Of a stretch of DNA of 64,000 bases, positions 33,343 through 43,461 are shown piece by piece. Source of the DNA: Sphingomonas sp. So64.6b (GTDB lineage: Bacteria; Pseudomonadota; Alphaproteobacteria; Sphingomonadales; Sphingomonadaceae). The stretch spans positions 4,866,501-4,930,500 of the forward strand of contig NZ_CP048817.1 in assembly GCF_014171475.1 (NCBI RefSeq), given 5' to 3'. Below the pieces are notes generated by a model. That model had not been told where the DNA came from. It saw only the letters and a list, made by a program, of their open reading frames with translations, and ran no database searches. Every line of letters starts with the position of its first letter. Position 1 is the stretch's first letter. The position numbers and the translations under genes are program-made.

Positions 33343-36282
33343 TTAGAAGCGATATCCGGCGCGGAACTGGATGCGCCGGGGGAGGGTGAGCAAGGCGTTG
33401 CCATCAGGCAATAGCGGGTCAGTGCTTGAGAAGAAGCCGTCGAAATCCTTGAAGTTCTTGTTGTTGAAAGCATTCAACAAATCCACGGCGAAGCTTATTT
33501 CGTGATCGCCAAACAATTTCTGGCGATTCTCCAAAGACAGATTGACCTCGCAATAAGCGAAAACTCCGCCAATGCAGTTTTTCTTGGGGTAGATGCTATA
33601 GTTTTTGGCTCCACCCGGCGAACTGTCGGTGCCATCGGTGACCGGATAGGCAGTACCGCTGCCGAGAGTAGTTAGCGTGGAAAGCTGAAAACCGGCCGGT
33701 AAATCGACGATGCCAGATATAACAAGGCGGTGCCTTTCGTCGCTGTCCTTGATAGGACGCCAGCCATAGCTGTCGGGCACCAGGCCATCGAGGCTGAACA
33801 GGTCGCCGCCGTTCTGCTCGGCCTTGGAGAGGGTGTAGGCGATATTGAGGCCCCAGCCCGACGATTTCGTATAATTTTTATCGAGCGTGAAGTAGATCGC
33901 CTTGTATCGGGTATCGAGGCCGTCATAGCCAATCAGGACATTGGAATAACCGAACGGAACGACTGGACCTGTGTTGCAGCATCCGCCCAGGCCATTGTTG
34001 TTTCGCGTGGCGAACAGATGCGTGTAGCCATTGCGGCCCCGAATATAGGATGCCGTGAGCGATGCCTGCCAAGGCCCGAATTTCTGGCGTACGCCGAGGC
34101 TGGCCTGATCATTGACTGGCGGCTTGGCGTTGTTCTTTACCGCAAACAGTTCCGGCAGGCCGGATGTCGATGTATTGCGCAACGCGATCAGGCCTTCGCG
34201 GGTCAGATAGCTGTTATTCCATTGCACCGTCGGTAGGCCATTGCGCGGTAATCCGTCCTGGGAGAAGCGGAAAACACCCACCGGATTCAAACGGCGAGCG
34301 AGCTCATCGACCGTGTTGCTGAAATTATTGCGATCGTAGTAGCGACCGACACCACCGAAAATGACCGTCGATTGATCCCCTTTGACATCATATGAGAAGC
34401 CAAAGCGCGGGGCGAAGGCTCCCTTGAATGGTGGACGGTCATGACCATCCGTGATGTAGTTTTCGGGGTCGAAGTAGAAGGTCTTCGGCAGCGCGCGGAG
34501 CGCCGCCGCGGCGCTGGCTGGCGTTATATATTCGTTGGCGAAACCGTTCGTCTCGTAATCCCAACGCAGGCCAATGTTCAACTGCAACTTGTCCGTGACG
34601 TCCCAATCGTCCTGGAGATAAAGGCCGACCTGCGTATTGGACGACTGAATCAGTGAATTGCCGAGGCCCAACCGAGCTTCTGCGGGAAAGCTGAAATTCA
34701 GATCGTCGGTCGGGGTCGGGGTGCCGCGATCATCATTGAAGTAGGTATAGCGCGGCTGAATATATGCCTGATTGTCGAAGTCGATATCGGTTATTTCTAC
34801 GCGCGCACCAAATTTGATCGTATGACCGTCAAAACCCGAATAAGTGAAATCGTCGCGAATGGTATAGCCTTGCTGTACCTCTCGGCGGCTTGAATCTTTG
34901 CCGCCGATTATCAATACCCCGGCATATTCACGAGATGGCAAGCTAGGATTCAGCGACACCGGGTTGAAGTCATAGTTCAAATAGTTAGTATTGAATTCAT
35001 TGACAAATTTGTCGCCGGTATATGTCCACTTGAACTGGTAGGTATCGACGGTGTTTAGCTTGTTTTCAGCCGCCTCATAAGAGGTGATGTTGCCAAAGTT
35101 TTGAATATCGCTTTCTTGACGACGACTAAATGACAGATCGAACACCTGTCGCTCATCGGGGGTCAATGTCAGCTTGCCAAAGTAGAAATCACCGCGAAAC
35201 GGGCTAACAAAGGAGCCCTCGAAGTCGCTAATAGGACGTCCGGTGCTGGCTTCGAACGCTGTCCGCAACGCCGGGCTGCCCCCCGCCTTTACGTTGAAAG
35301 CTCGATCCTGATCATTTCCTTCATAGGTGCCGAAAAAGAACAGCTTGTCCTTGATGATCGGGCCACCCAGCGAGATTCCATATTGCTTACGTGAGAATTT
35401 TGGTTCCGGAAGGTTATCGCGCTTGTTGATGTAGTCTTTCTCGGAAAGACCTTTGCCGGTGTATTGACCAAATACCTCGCCATGAAAATCATTGGTTCCC
35501 GACTTGGTCACTGCGGTGATAATTGCGGCGCCGGCCTGCTCATACTCGGCCTTGTAATTCTGGGTAAGAACGCGGAACTCTTGCACCGCGAGCTGGCCGA
35601 ACGGGTTGCCCCGGCTATTCTGCTGACCGGCGACGCCGCCTTCGCGCAGCTTGTTCTTCAACGACACGCCATCGATAAACACATTGACCTGACTGCTGGT
35701 CGATGCGCCCGAAGTGAATCCCTTGCCATTCTCACTGTCGTTATAGCGCACGCCAGGCGCTAGCGCCGCGAAGGACAGGAAGTTGCGGTCAGTCTGCGGC
35801 AGTGACCGAATTTGTTGCTGGCTGATATTGGTCGCCACTTCGCTCGTCCGTGACTCGACCAGCGACCCTGCCGTCACGACGATGTCCGTGTCATCACCCG
35901 CTGGGGCCGTCCCGGCATCGGCGACTGCCGTGGCGAGCGTCACATTGAGGCTAGCACTCTGGCCGATCCCGACGCTGATGCGCTGCTTCTTCTCGGTGCC
36001 ATCGGCACCGGTCACCGTCACGTCATACGACGCCGGCCGCAGGCCGTTGAGCCCATAATTACCATTCGCATCGGTCGTCGCTCTAAACGTCTGGTTGGTC
36101 CCGATATTGACCGCCGTCACGGTCGCGCCGCTGACCGGTGCGCCGTCCGCGCCCGTCACCTGGCCGCGCACCGATGCGGTCGTGGTCTGCGCCGCCGCCG
36201 GCGCCGCCATCATCAGCGTGCCGCCAAGGATGGTCGTCGAGACCAAGGCGGCCCGTAGCCCTGCTTTCATGAACGCGTTCAT
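33343..36282 (-). CDS. TonB-dependent outer-membrane receptor (CarboxypepD_reg-like N-domain)
   Basis: 979 residues with a 32-residue signal peptide ending AAPAAAQ. A carboxypeptidase-regulatory/Cna-B-like domain (SVRGQVTGADGAPVSGATVTAVN) precedes the plug (TDIVVTAGSLVESRTSEVATNISQQQIRSLPQTDRNFLSFAALAPGV), then a long 22-strand-type barrel ending in an aromatic residue (FRAGYRF). The Oar-like layout is typical of sphingomonad receptors for oligosaccharides or peptides. Its ATG overlaps the lacI stop by 3 nt, so receptor and regulator are co-transcribed. Confidence 0.92.
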   Translation of the reverse strand: MNAFMKAGLRAALVSTTILGGTLMMAAPAAAQTTTASVRGQVTGADGAPVSGATVTAVNIGTNQTFRATTDANGNYGLNGLRPASYDVTVTGADGTEKKQRISVGIGQSASLNVTLATAVADAGTAPAGDDTDIVVTAGSLVESRTSEVATNISQQQIRSLPQTDRNFLSFAALAPGVRYNDSENGKGFTSGASTSSQVNVFIDGVSLKNKLREGGVAGQQNSRGNPFGQLAVQEFRVLTQNYKAEYEQAGAAIITAVTKSGTNDFHGEVFGQYTGKGLSEKDYINKRDNLPEPKFSRKQYGISLGGPIIKDKLFFFGTYEGNDQDRAFNVKAGGSPALRTAFEASTGRPISDFEGSFVSPFRGDFYFGKLTLTPDERQVFDLSFSRRQESDIQNFGNITSYEAAENKLNTVDTYQFKWTYTGDKFVNEFNTNYLNYDFNPVSLNPSLPSREYAGVLIIGGKDSSRREVQQGYTIRDDFTYSGFDGHTIKFGARVEITDIDFDNQAYIQPRYTYFNDDRGTPTPTDDLNFSFPAEARLGLGNSLIQSSNTQVGLYLQDDWDVTDKLQLNIGLRWDYETNGFANEYITPASAAAALRALPKTFYFDPENYITDGHDRPPFKGAFAPRFGFSYDVKGDQSTVIFGGVGRYYDRNNFSNTVDELARRLNPVGVFRFSQDGLPRNGLPTVQWNNSYLTREGLIALRNTSTSGLPELFAVKNNAKPPVNDQASLGVRQKFGPWQASLTASYIRGRNGYTHLFATRNNNGLGGCCNTGPVVPFGYSNVLIGYDGLDTRYKAIYFTLDKNYTKSSGWGLNIAYTLSKAEQNGGDLFSLDGLVPDSYGWRPIKDSDERHRLVISGIVDLPAGFQLSTLTTLGSGTAYPVTDGTDSSPGGAKNYSIYPKKNCIGGVFAYCEVNLSLENRQKLFGDHEISFAVDLLNAFNNKNFKDFDGFFSSTDPLLPDGNALLTLPRRIQFRAGYRF

Positions 36283-37343
36283 ACTACTCTCCCCTGCGTC
36301 CGATTTTTCGGACCCGTTGTTGATGCGCCTGTTGTCGATAGGATGGCGTCGCCGCGCGCGCTGGACGCGCGCACGACGAGTTCTGGTGTCAGGAATTCGG
36401 CTGTCGCCTCGGGCGCTTCGTCCGCCTCTATCGTTGCGACCAGCCGTTCGAGCGCGCTTTCACCGAGCTGGGCGATATGGACGCGCATCGTGCTGAGCCC
36501 GGGGGTGACGTAGCGCGCGATCGGCACATCGTCGAAACCGACGATCGCCACCTCCCGGGGGATATCGACGCCCGCATCGGCCAGCGCGATCATGCAGCCG
36601 ATCGCCATGATGTCGTTGGCGGAAAACACGCCGTCGACGTCGCGTCCGGCAAGATCGGCTGCGGCAGTGATTCCGGCTTCCTCGCTGAAATCGCCGGCCA
36701 GCACGATCGGATCATGATCGCCGAGCATTTCGGCCACCGCTTCGCGAAAGCCCAGCGCGCGTTCATCTGCATCGGCATTGCCCGCCGGTCCGGCGAGGTG
36801 TGCGATGCGCTTGCACCCCTGCGCGACCAGGTGTGCGACGGCGGTGCGCGCGCCGGCCTGGTTGTCGATCGCGATCGATGCATGGCGTGCACCCTCGATC
36901 CGCCCGTTCATCACTACCGTGGGCAATCCCTTGGGCAAGTTATGCGCCAGGAAATCGGCGTCGAGTTGCGGCGACATGACCAGTAGCCCGTCGACTCGCC
37001 CGCGCATCGCGCGCAGCGCCGCGGCGGTCTCCTGCGCGCTACCATGCATGTTCGACAGCAACAGCTGCAGCCCGCGGCGGTGCGCGGCATAATCGATGCC
37101 GCGAATGATCTCGGAAAAGAATTCACCGAACAGATCGGGCAGCACGACGCCGATCGTGTTCGAGCGTCTGGTCGAAAGACTCCGCGCGCCGAGGTGCGGG
37201 ACATAGTTGAGCGCATCGGCGGCCTCGATCACGCGCGCGCGGGTCGCCGCGGTCACGCTGGCATGACCGTTGAGCGCGCGCGATGCGGACGCGACCGATA
37301 CCGATGCGGTGCGTGCAACATCCCTGATCGTGGCGGTGGGCAT
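36279..37343 (-). CDS. LacI-family transcriptional repressor
   Basis: 354 residues from ATG 37343 (AAGGGG just upstream). Helix-turn-helix and hinge: TIRDVARTASVSVASASRALNGHASVTAATRARVIEAADALNYVPHLGARSLSTRRS, followed by a periplasmic-binding-protein-like effector domain (NTIGVVLPDLFGEFFSEIIRGID). Two operators upstream (37429, 37452) imply autoregulation and a third (38662) control of the ATPase gene. The effector is presumably a sugar from the locus. The frame is open to 37385 but the extra residues are not LacI-like. Confidence 0.94.
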   Translation of the reverse strand: MPTATIRDVARTASVSVASASRALNGHASVTAATRARVIEAADALNYVPHLGARSLSTRRSNTIGVVLPDLFGEFFSEIIRGIDYAAHRRGLQLLLSNMHGSAQETAAALRAMRGRVDGLLVMSPQLDADFLAHNLPKGLPTVVMNGRIEGARHASIAIDNQAGARTAVAHLVAQGCKRIAHLAGPAGNADADERALGFREAVAEMLGDHDPIVLAGDFSEEAGITAAADLAGRDVDGVFSANDIMAIGCMIALADAGVDIPREVAIVGFDDVPIARYVTPGLSTMRVHIAQLGESALERLVATIEADEAPEATAEFLTPELVVRASSARGDAILSTTGASTTGPKNRTQGRVV

Positions 37344-37428
37344 TGCCCCTTCAGTCCCTCTCGCTACGGGCCGGCCCCGGATCATCCGGCGACTCGGTCC
37401 GATGGTCGGCCTGCGTTCTCGCGACGCT

Positions 37429-37442
37429 TGTAACCGGTTCCA
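37429..37442. promoter_or_regulatory. LacI operator 1 (TGTAACCGGTTCCA)
   Basis: Imperfect form of the LacI-family palindrome, 87 nt upstream of the lacI ATG. The central CG step and AACCGGTT core match family operators. Confidence 0.75.
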
Positions 37443-37451
37443 CGAGAGTTC

Positions 37452-37465
37452 TGTAACCGGTTACA
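37452..37465. promoter_or_regulatory. LacI operator 2 (TGTAACCGGTTACA)
   Basis: Perfect 14-bp palindrome centred 23 bp from operator 1, about two helical turns, allowing side-by-side dimers upstream of lacI. Confidence 0.8.
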
Positions 37466-37508
37466 CGGGGTGCTGCCAGCGTTTTTTAAAAGAGATTGAT
37501 CCGCTTCG

Positions 37509-38618
<1,110 letters not shown>

Positions 38619-38661
38619 TCAGCCTCTCCCGCCGACGCTGATCGCCGGTCGCAAGCGTTCA

Positions 38662-38675
38662 AGTAACCGGTTACA
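38662..38675. promoter_or_regulatory. LacI operator 3 (AGTAACCGGTTACA)
   Basis: Palindrome GTAACCGGTTAC 44-57 nt upstream of the ATPase ATG; shares the TAACCGGTTA core with operators 1 and 2, so the same LacI protein should control this gene. Confidence 0.75.
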
Positions 38676-38739
38676 CGGCGGGGCGCTATCCCCAGCTGAT
38701 ATGGCTTGAAGCGATCAGGTCACCGCCTCACGCACCCGC

Positions 38740-38870
38740 CGTTCGTTTCGACGAAGTCGAGAAACAAGCCACTAGCGTTGCGCAGGGTTTCTCGACTTCG
38801 GCCCAGAGGGCCGAAGTTTATCCTGAGCGCCTGCCTTGGCAGGCAGTCGAAGGGCTCGAAACGAACGGAG
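38740..38870. repeat. Variant sphingomonad repeat
   Basis: CGTTCGTTTCGACGAAGTCG at the left and CGAAACGAACGG at the right, with internal GAAGTCGAGAAAC/GTTTCTCGACTTC and CTGCCTTGGCAGGCAG pairs. It shares the CCTGAGCGCCTGCCTTGGCA block with the copy at 20708 but has different outer arms. It lies between the ATPase gene and the metE leader. Confidence 0.75.
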
Positions 38871-38909
38871 TGAGGGAGGGTAGCTCGAAGTGTTAATGAT
38901 AACATAACA

Positions 38910-38929
38910 ATATAAAGATATCTTTATAT
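38910..38929. promoter_or_regulatory. Perfect 20-bp palindrome upstream of metE
   Basis: ATATAAAGATATCTTTATAT is perfectly symmetric and lies 40 nt before the riboswitch. It resembles the GATATC-centred operators of SahR, an ArsR-family repressor that senses S-adenosylhomocysteine and controls methionine genes in proteobacteria. Assignment to SahR is from memory of the motif and from the metE context. Confidence 0.65.
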
Positions 38930-38969
38930 CACACTTGACGCCGCGCTCATTCGCTGGGATGCTTGGGTG

Positions 38970-39172
38970 TCGAGGTTCTCCGCGGGCATGTCGTTCGTGG
39001 AGCTAAGACGGGAAGCCGGTGCGGCCATGGAGCGATCCATGGCCAATGCCGGCGCTGCCCCCGCAACTGTAAGCGGCGAGCGGCGGCCATCAAGCGTCAC
39101 TGGCGGTGCGAACCGCCGGGAAGGCCAGGCCGACGTGACGACCCGCGAGCCAGGAGACCTGCCTCGTCACGA
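38970..39172 (+). promoter_or_regulatory. Cobalamin (adenosylcobalamin) riboswitch
   Basis: The conserved elements are in order: GGTTCTCCGCGGG (P3 region start), GACGGGAAGCCGGTG, GCCGGCGCTGCCCCCGCAAC with TGTAAGCGG (B12 box side), GGGAAGGCCAGGCCGACG and GCGAGCCAGGAGACCTGCC. It lies in the metE leader about 110 nt before the start. As metE is the B12-independent enzyme, B12 binding should shut expression off when the B12-dependent MetH can work. Confidence 0.93.
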
Positions 39173-39279
39173 TAACGTCCACCGGCGGGGTGCCCGGGCT
39201 GGTCGCTTGTGTGTCGTGACCGTTTCTGCCGGGCGCGCGCGCTTGTGTCCGTGCCCGGTCCCTCGCCCTTCATCGGGGT

Positions 39280-41592
39280 ATGAGGAAAATGACCGTCACG
39301 ATCGCCACATTGGGTTTCCCGCGTATCGGCCCGCGCCGCGAACTGAAATTCGCGCTCGAACGCTATTGGTCGGGTAAATCGAGCGAAGCCGACCTGCTCG
39401 AATCCGCCGCCGGCCTGCGCACCGCCGCCTGGGCGCGCCAGCGCGCGCTTGGCACCGACTGGCTGCCCTCCAACGATTTCTCGCTTTACGATCATGTGCT
39501 CGACACGAGCATGATGCTCGGCGCGATCCCCGAACGCTATGCGTCGGCCGACGGTGATGCGACCCTCGCCACCTATTTCGCGATGGCGCGCGGATCGACC
39601 GGCGACGGAGCAGCGGACTGCGGTCACGCCCATACCCGGGGCGGCGGCGAGACCGCGCTCGAAATGACCAAATGGTTCGACACCAACTATCATTACATGG
39701 TCCCCGAACTGGTCGCCGGACAACGCCTCGCGCTCGGGTCGGCCAAGATCGTCGAGGATTATCGCGAGGCCAAGGCGCAAGGTTTCGAGACTCGCCCGGT
39801 GCTGCTCGGCCCGGTCACCTGGCTGTCGCTGGTCAAGGGCCGCGATGTCGATCCGTTCGACTTTCTCGACCAGGTCGTCGGCCTGTACGGCGCAGTGCTC
39901 AGCCAGCTTTCCGCCGCCGGCGCCGAATGGGTGCAGATCGACGAGCCGTGCCTGGTGCTCGACCTCAGCTATCGTCAGCGCCATGCCATTGCCCAGGCCT
40001 ATGCCCGGCTGTCGCGCTATGGCGTGAAGCTGATGCTGACGACCTATTTCGGCGGGCTCGAGGACAATCTGCCGTTCGCGCTGACCTTGCCTGTCGCCGG
40101 CCTGCACGTCGATCTGGTGCGCGCGCCGGAACAACTCGGCGCGGTGCTTGCCGAGGCGCCGAAGAGCCTGCTCCTGTCGCTCGGCGTGATCGATGGTCGC
40201 AATATCTGGCGCGCCGATCTGCCCGCCTTGCTCGACCTGCTCGAACCGATCGCCGCGACGCGCGACCTGATCCTCGCGCCATCATGCTCGCTGCTGCACA
40301 CCCCGATCGATCTCGCGCTTGAAACCGGACTCGATCCGGAGGTCGCACAGTGGCTTGCCTTCGCGGTGCAGAAGATCGAGGAGCTCGGCATCCTCAAACG
40401 CGCGCTCAATGACGGCCGCGACAGTGTCGCCAAACCGCTCGCGGCATCGGCACGGGCGGCGGCCAATCGCCGCACCTCGCGGCTGATCCACGACGCGGCG
40501 GTTGCCGCGCGTATTGCCGCGGTCACACCGGATCTGCTGCAGCGTCGCTCGGCCCATGCGCCGCGCCGGGCGGAGCAACAGGCGCGCCTCGCGCTGCCGC
40601 TTTTCCCGACCACCACGATCGGCTCCTTCCCGCAAACCGCGGAGGTGCGCCAGGCTCGCTCGCAACATGGCAAGGGCCTGCTCGACGACGCGGCCTATGA
40701 CGCGTTCCTGCGCGAGGAAACCGAGCGCGCAATCCGCTGGCAGGAAGATGTCGGGCTCGACATGCTGGTGCACGGCGAATTCGAGCGCAACGACATGGTG
40801 CAATATTTCGGCGAACAGCTCGCCGGGTTCGCCTTCACGCGTCAGGGTTGGGTGCAAAGCTATGGCTCGCGCTGCGTGCGCCCGCCGATCCTTTATGGCG
40901 ACGTGTCGCGCCCGAAGCCGATGACGGTCGACTGGTGGCGCTTCGCACAAGAACTGACCATTCGCCCGGTCAAGGGCATGCTGACCGGCCCGGTCACCAT
41001 CCTCAACTGGTCGTTCGTGCGCGACGATCAGCCGCGCAGCGCAAGCTGCCGTCAGATCGCGCTGGCGATCCGCGACGAGGTGGCCGATCTCGAAGCGGCT
41101 GGCGCCAAGGCGATTCAGATCGATGAAGCGGCTCTGCGCGAAGGTCTGCCGTTGCGGCGAAAAGACTGGCAACATTATCTCGACTGGGCGGTCGAGTGCT
41201 TCCGCCTTTCCGCCGCTGGGGTGGCCGATGCGACCCAGATCCATACTCATATGTGCTATTCGGAATTCAACGACATCCTGACGTCGATCGGCGCGATGGA
41301 CGCCGATGTCATCTCGATCGAAACCGCGCGGTCGCAAATGGAATTGCTCGCCGGTTTCGCCAGCTATCGCTACCCCGCCGATATCGGTCCGGGCGTCTAC
41401 GACATCCACGCCCCGCGCGTGCCCGGCATAGATGAGATGGTCGATCTGATGCGGCTCGCCCGCACGCACCTCGATGCCGACCAGCTCTGGGTCAATCCCG
41501 ACTGCGGCCTGAAGACGCGCAATTGGGCCGAAGTCCGTCCCGCGATCGAAGCGATGGTCGCCGCCGCGCGGCAGCTTCGCGCCGAGGCCTGA
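39280..41592 (+). CDS. metE: Cobalamin-independent methionine synthase
   Basis: 770 residues; transfers the methyl group of 5-methyltetrahydropteroyltriglutamate to homocysteine. The double-barrel protein opens TIATLGFPRIGPRRELKFALE. Zinc ligands are His657 and Cys659 (HTHMCYSEF) and Cys742 (VNPDCGLKTR). Starts at ATG 39280 and ATG 39289 are both possible; neither has ideal ribosome-site spacing. Transcription is under the palindrome and the riboswitch upstream. Confidence 0.95.
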   Translation: MRKMTVTIATLGFPRIGPRRELKFALERYWSGKSSEADLLESAAGLRTAAWARQRALGTDWLPSNDFSLYDHVLDTSMMLGAIPERYASADGDATLATYFAMARGSTGDGAADCGHAHTRGGGETALEMTKWFDTNYHYMVPELVAGQRLALGSAKIVEDYREAKAQGFETRPVLLGPVTWLSLVKGRDVDPFDFLDQVVGLYGAVLSQLSAAGAEWVQIDEPCLVLDLSYRQRHAIAQAYARLSRYGVKLMLTTYFGGLEDNLPFALTLPVAGLHVDLVRAPEQLGAVLAEAPKSLLLSLGVIDGRNIWRADLPALLDLLEPIAATRDLILAPSCSLLHTPIDLALETGLDPEVAQWLAFAVQKIEELGILKRALNDGRDSVAKPLAASARAAANRRTSRLIHDAAVAARIAAVTPDLLQRRSAHAPRRAEQQARLALPLFPTTTIGSFPQTAEVRQARSQHGKGLLDDAAYDAFLREETERAIRWQEDVGLDMLVHGEFERNDMVQYFGEQLAGFAFTRQGWVQSYGSRCVRPPILYGDVSRPKPMTVDWWRFAQELTIRPVKGMLTGPVTILNWSFVRDDQPRSASCRQIALAIRDEVADLEAAGAKAIQIDEAALREGLPLRRKDWQHYLDWAVECFRLSAAGVADATQIHTHMCYSEFNDILTSIGAMDADVISIETARSQMELLAGFASYRYPADIGPGVYDIHAPRVPGIDEMVDLMRLARTHLDADQLWVNPDCGLKTRNWAEVRPAIEAMVAAARQLRAEA

Positions 41593-41605
41593 GGCGTTGA
41601 AATTC

Positions 41606-41646
41606 GGGGTGCGGTACTGGTTCTGCGGACTTAAGTGCCGCACCCC
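41606..41646 (+). terminator. Possible long-loop hairpin behind metE
   Basis: GGGGTGCGG (41606-41614) pairs with CCGCACCCC (41638-41646) across a 23-nt loop, 14 nt after the metE stop. There is no uridine run, so this is weak evidence for a terminator. Confidence 0.35.
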
Positions 41647-41729
41647 GCAGACTTGCCGGCTTGCAAAATCCGCCTGGCCGGCCTATCCGCCGCGCTCGTT
41701 GTTCCACCACTCAAGGAAAGGAGTGAACC

Positions 41730-41813
41730 ATGCGACTGCTCATGCACCCAGCACAACCACTCCCGATCTCCGAGTTCAGGAACAATCAGCATGGGCACGT
41801 CCCACTGGGGTGA
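41730..41813 (+). CDS. Possible 27-aa ORF with strong ribosome site
   Basis: ATG 41730 follows AAGGAGTGAACC, an excellent ribosome site, and encodes 27 residues (MRLLMHPAQPLPISEF...). It could be a leader peptide of the RtcB/PrfH transcript or chance. No family is recognised. Confidence 0.3.
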   Translation: MRLLMHPAQPLPISEFRNNQHGHVPLG

Positions 41814-41894
41814 CTTTGGTCGCCTAGACTATTTCCGCGGCAATAGCGTCGCGGCACTTTTCATCTTCTTCGTTTGTCAGTTTTCATCGCCCCG

Positions 41895-42355
41895 ATGGTG
41901 CGAGCCATGCACCGCCGGTAAAACTCAAAAAGGATCGCGATCAGGACCGCAAGTTCATCGGCCTCAAGCGCCACACGAAACAGCAAGCGCCCTACACCAA
42001 GTCGCTCAACGAGAATCTCGCCCCGCTCCGCCGTTTCATCCAGAAGCGCGTCGGGCGGCGTTGGGACGATGTGTTCAGCGAAATCTGCGCCGACCTCGAC
42101 AGCGGCAGCACGGTCAAGATGCATGTTCGCCAGCATCTCTGCGACTTCGTCCTGTTCGGCATCTCGCATGGTCGGCGTGGCGAGTTGCTGCACGATGGAC
42201 ACGAACTCCTGCCCGATCGCCGCAACTGCGTATGGCCCGAATTCTACGTCGATCCCGATGATGGCCTGTTGAAAGATCGGGTCTGGTTCTGGCGCGATCG
42301 CGGTGAGACAGTTGCTCTGGGCCAGAAAGGCCTCCGCTGGAGGGGCTCGCTGTGA
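41895..42355 (+). pseudogene. Conserved-looking gene upstream of rtcB, N-terminus frameshifted
   Basis: The frame ending at 42355 encodes a well-formed protein (KLKKDRDQDRKFIGLKRHTKQQAPYTKSLNENLAPLRRF ... DDVFSEICADLDSGSTVKMHVRQHLCDFVLFG ... WPEFYVDPDDGLLKDRVWFW) of about 150 residues, but it has no usable start before GTG 42071. ATG 41895 in another frame gives MVRAMHRR and would join after insertion of one G near 41918. The stop shares one base with the rtcB ATG, so it is the first gene of that operon. It is basic and may bind RNA. Real frameshift or base-call error cannot be separated here. Confidence 0.6.
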
Positions 42356-43461
42356 TGACTCAGGCCACTATCCGCATCATCGCCTCGCCGGAAAGCTGGA
42401 TCGAGCAGGCAGCAATCGACCAGCTTCATCAGACCGCGCGACTACCGGGCATCGACAGGATCGTCGGCCTGCCGGATCTCCACGCCGGCCGCGGTATCGC
42501 GGTCGGCGCCGCGTTCTGGTCGCGCACCCATGTCTATCCGCACCTTGTCGGTAGCGATATCGGCTGCGGCATGGCCTTGTGGCGCGGCTCGATGCCGCTG
42601 CGCAAATTCCGCCTCGACGCGGCCGAACGCAAGCTGCGCGGGCTGGAGGATCCCTGGTCAGGCGACCACGCAGCGCGTCTCGCCGGTGCCGGCCTTCCGC
42701 CAACCCTGATGGGCGAGGCGTTGGGCAGCATCGGCGGCGGCAACCACTTTGCCGAGATCTTGCGCATCGACGAAGTCGTGGACGAAACCCTGTTCGCATC
42801 GCTCGAACTCGACACGGACCTTGTCTATCTGATGGTGCATAGCGGCTCGCGTGGTCTTGGCCACGCCATTCTCGAACGCCATCTCGCCCGCTGCAACACC
42901 GCTGCCCTGATCGCGGGCGAGACTGGCTGCGCCGCCTATCTCGCCGAGCATGATGATGCGGTGCGCTGGGCGATCCTCAACCGTCAGATCATCGCCGACC
43001 GCTTCTTCGACCGCCTTGGCATGATGGGCACGCGCATGCTCGACATCTGCCACAACAGCGTCACCGCGCATCTTGGCGGCTGGCTCCATCGCAAAGGTGC
43101 CGCACCCGCCGACAAAGGGCTGGTCGTCGTGCCCGGCTCGCGCGGCGAGATGACCTATATCGTCCGGCCCCGGCGCGACGCGGCGGACGTCGCGCTCCAC
43201 TCACTGGCGCATGGCGCGGGCCGCAAATGGAGCCGCAGCGAGGCACGCGACAAGCTGGCCCGCCGATTCTCTGTCGCGGATCTGGAGCGAACCAAACTCG
43301 GCAGTCGCGTGATCTGCGAGGATCGCGACCTGATCTACGAGGAGGCGCCGCAAGCATATAAGGATATCCATCAGGTCGTGCGCGATCTCGACCAGGCCGG
43401 GCTGATCGATCTGGTCGCCACGCTGCGTCCGTTGATCACTTACAAGACGAGGCGCACATGA
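42355..43461 (+). CDS. rtcB: RtcB-family RNA ligase (PrfH-associated type)
   Basis: 368 residues, shorter than E. coli RtcB. Metal-site residues are seen in HLVGSDIGCGMALW (Asp68, Cys71), GSIGGGNHFAEIL and MVHSGSRGLGHAI; the guanylylation region is LHSLAHGAGRKWSRSEA. It joins 3'-phosphate or cyclic-phosphate RNA ends to 5'-OH ends using GTP. ATG 42355 follows GGAGGGG; GTG 42352 is the alternative. The stop overlaps prfH by 4 nt. This subgroup is paired with prfH and has been implicated in repair of cleaved 16S rRNA in stalled ribosomes. Confidence 0.92.
   Translation: MTQATIRIIASPESWIEQAAIDQLHQTARLPGIDRIVGLPDLHAGRGIAVGAAFWSRTHVYPHLVGSDIGCGMALWRGSMPLRKFRLDAAERKLRGLEDPWSGDHAARLAGAGLPPTLMGEALGSIGGGNHFAEILRIDEVVDETLFASLELDTDLVYLMVHSGSRGLGHAILERHLARCNTAALIAGETGCAAYLAEHDDAVRWAILNRQIIADRFFDRLGMMGTRMLDICHNSVTAHLGGWLHRKGAAPADKGLVVVPGSRGEMTYIVRPRRDAADVALHSLAHGAGRKWSRSEARDKLARRFSVADLERTKLGSRVICEDRDLIYEEAPQAYKDIHQVVRDLDQAGLIDLVATLRPLITYKTRRT

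Noticed and set aside
40282..41643. Long minus-strand frame opposite metE
   Set aside because: Shadow of a strongly conserved gene; composition is typical of antisense frames.
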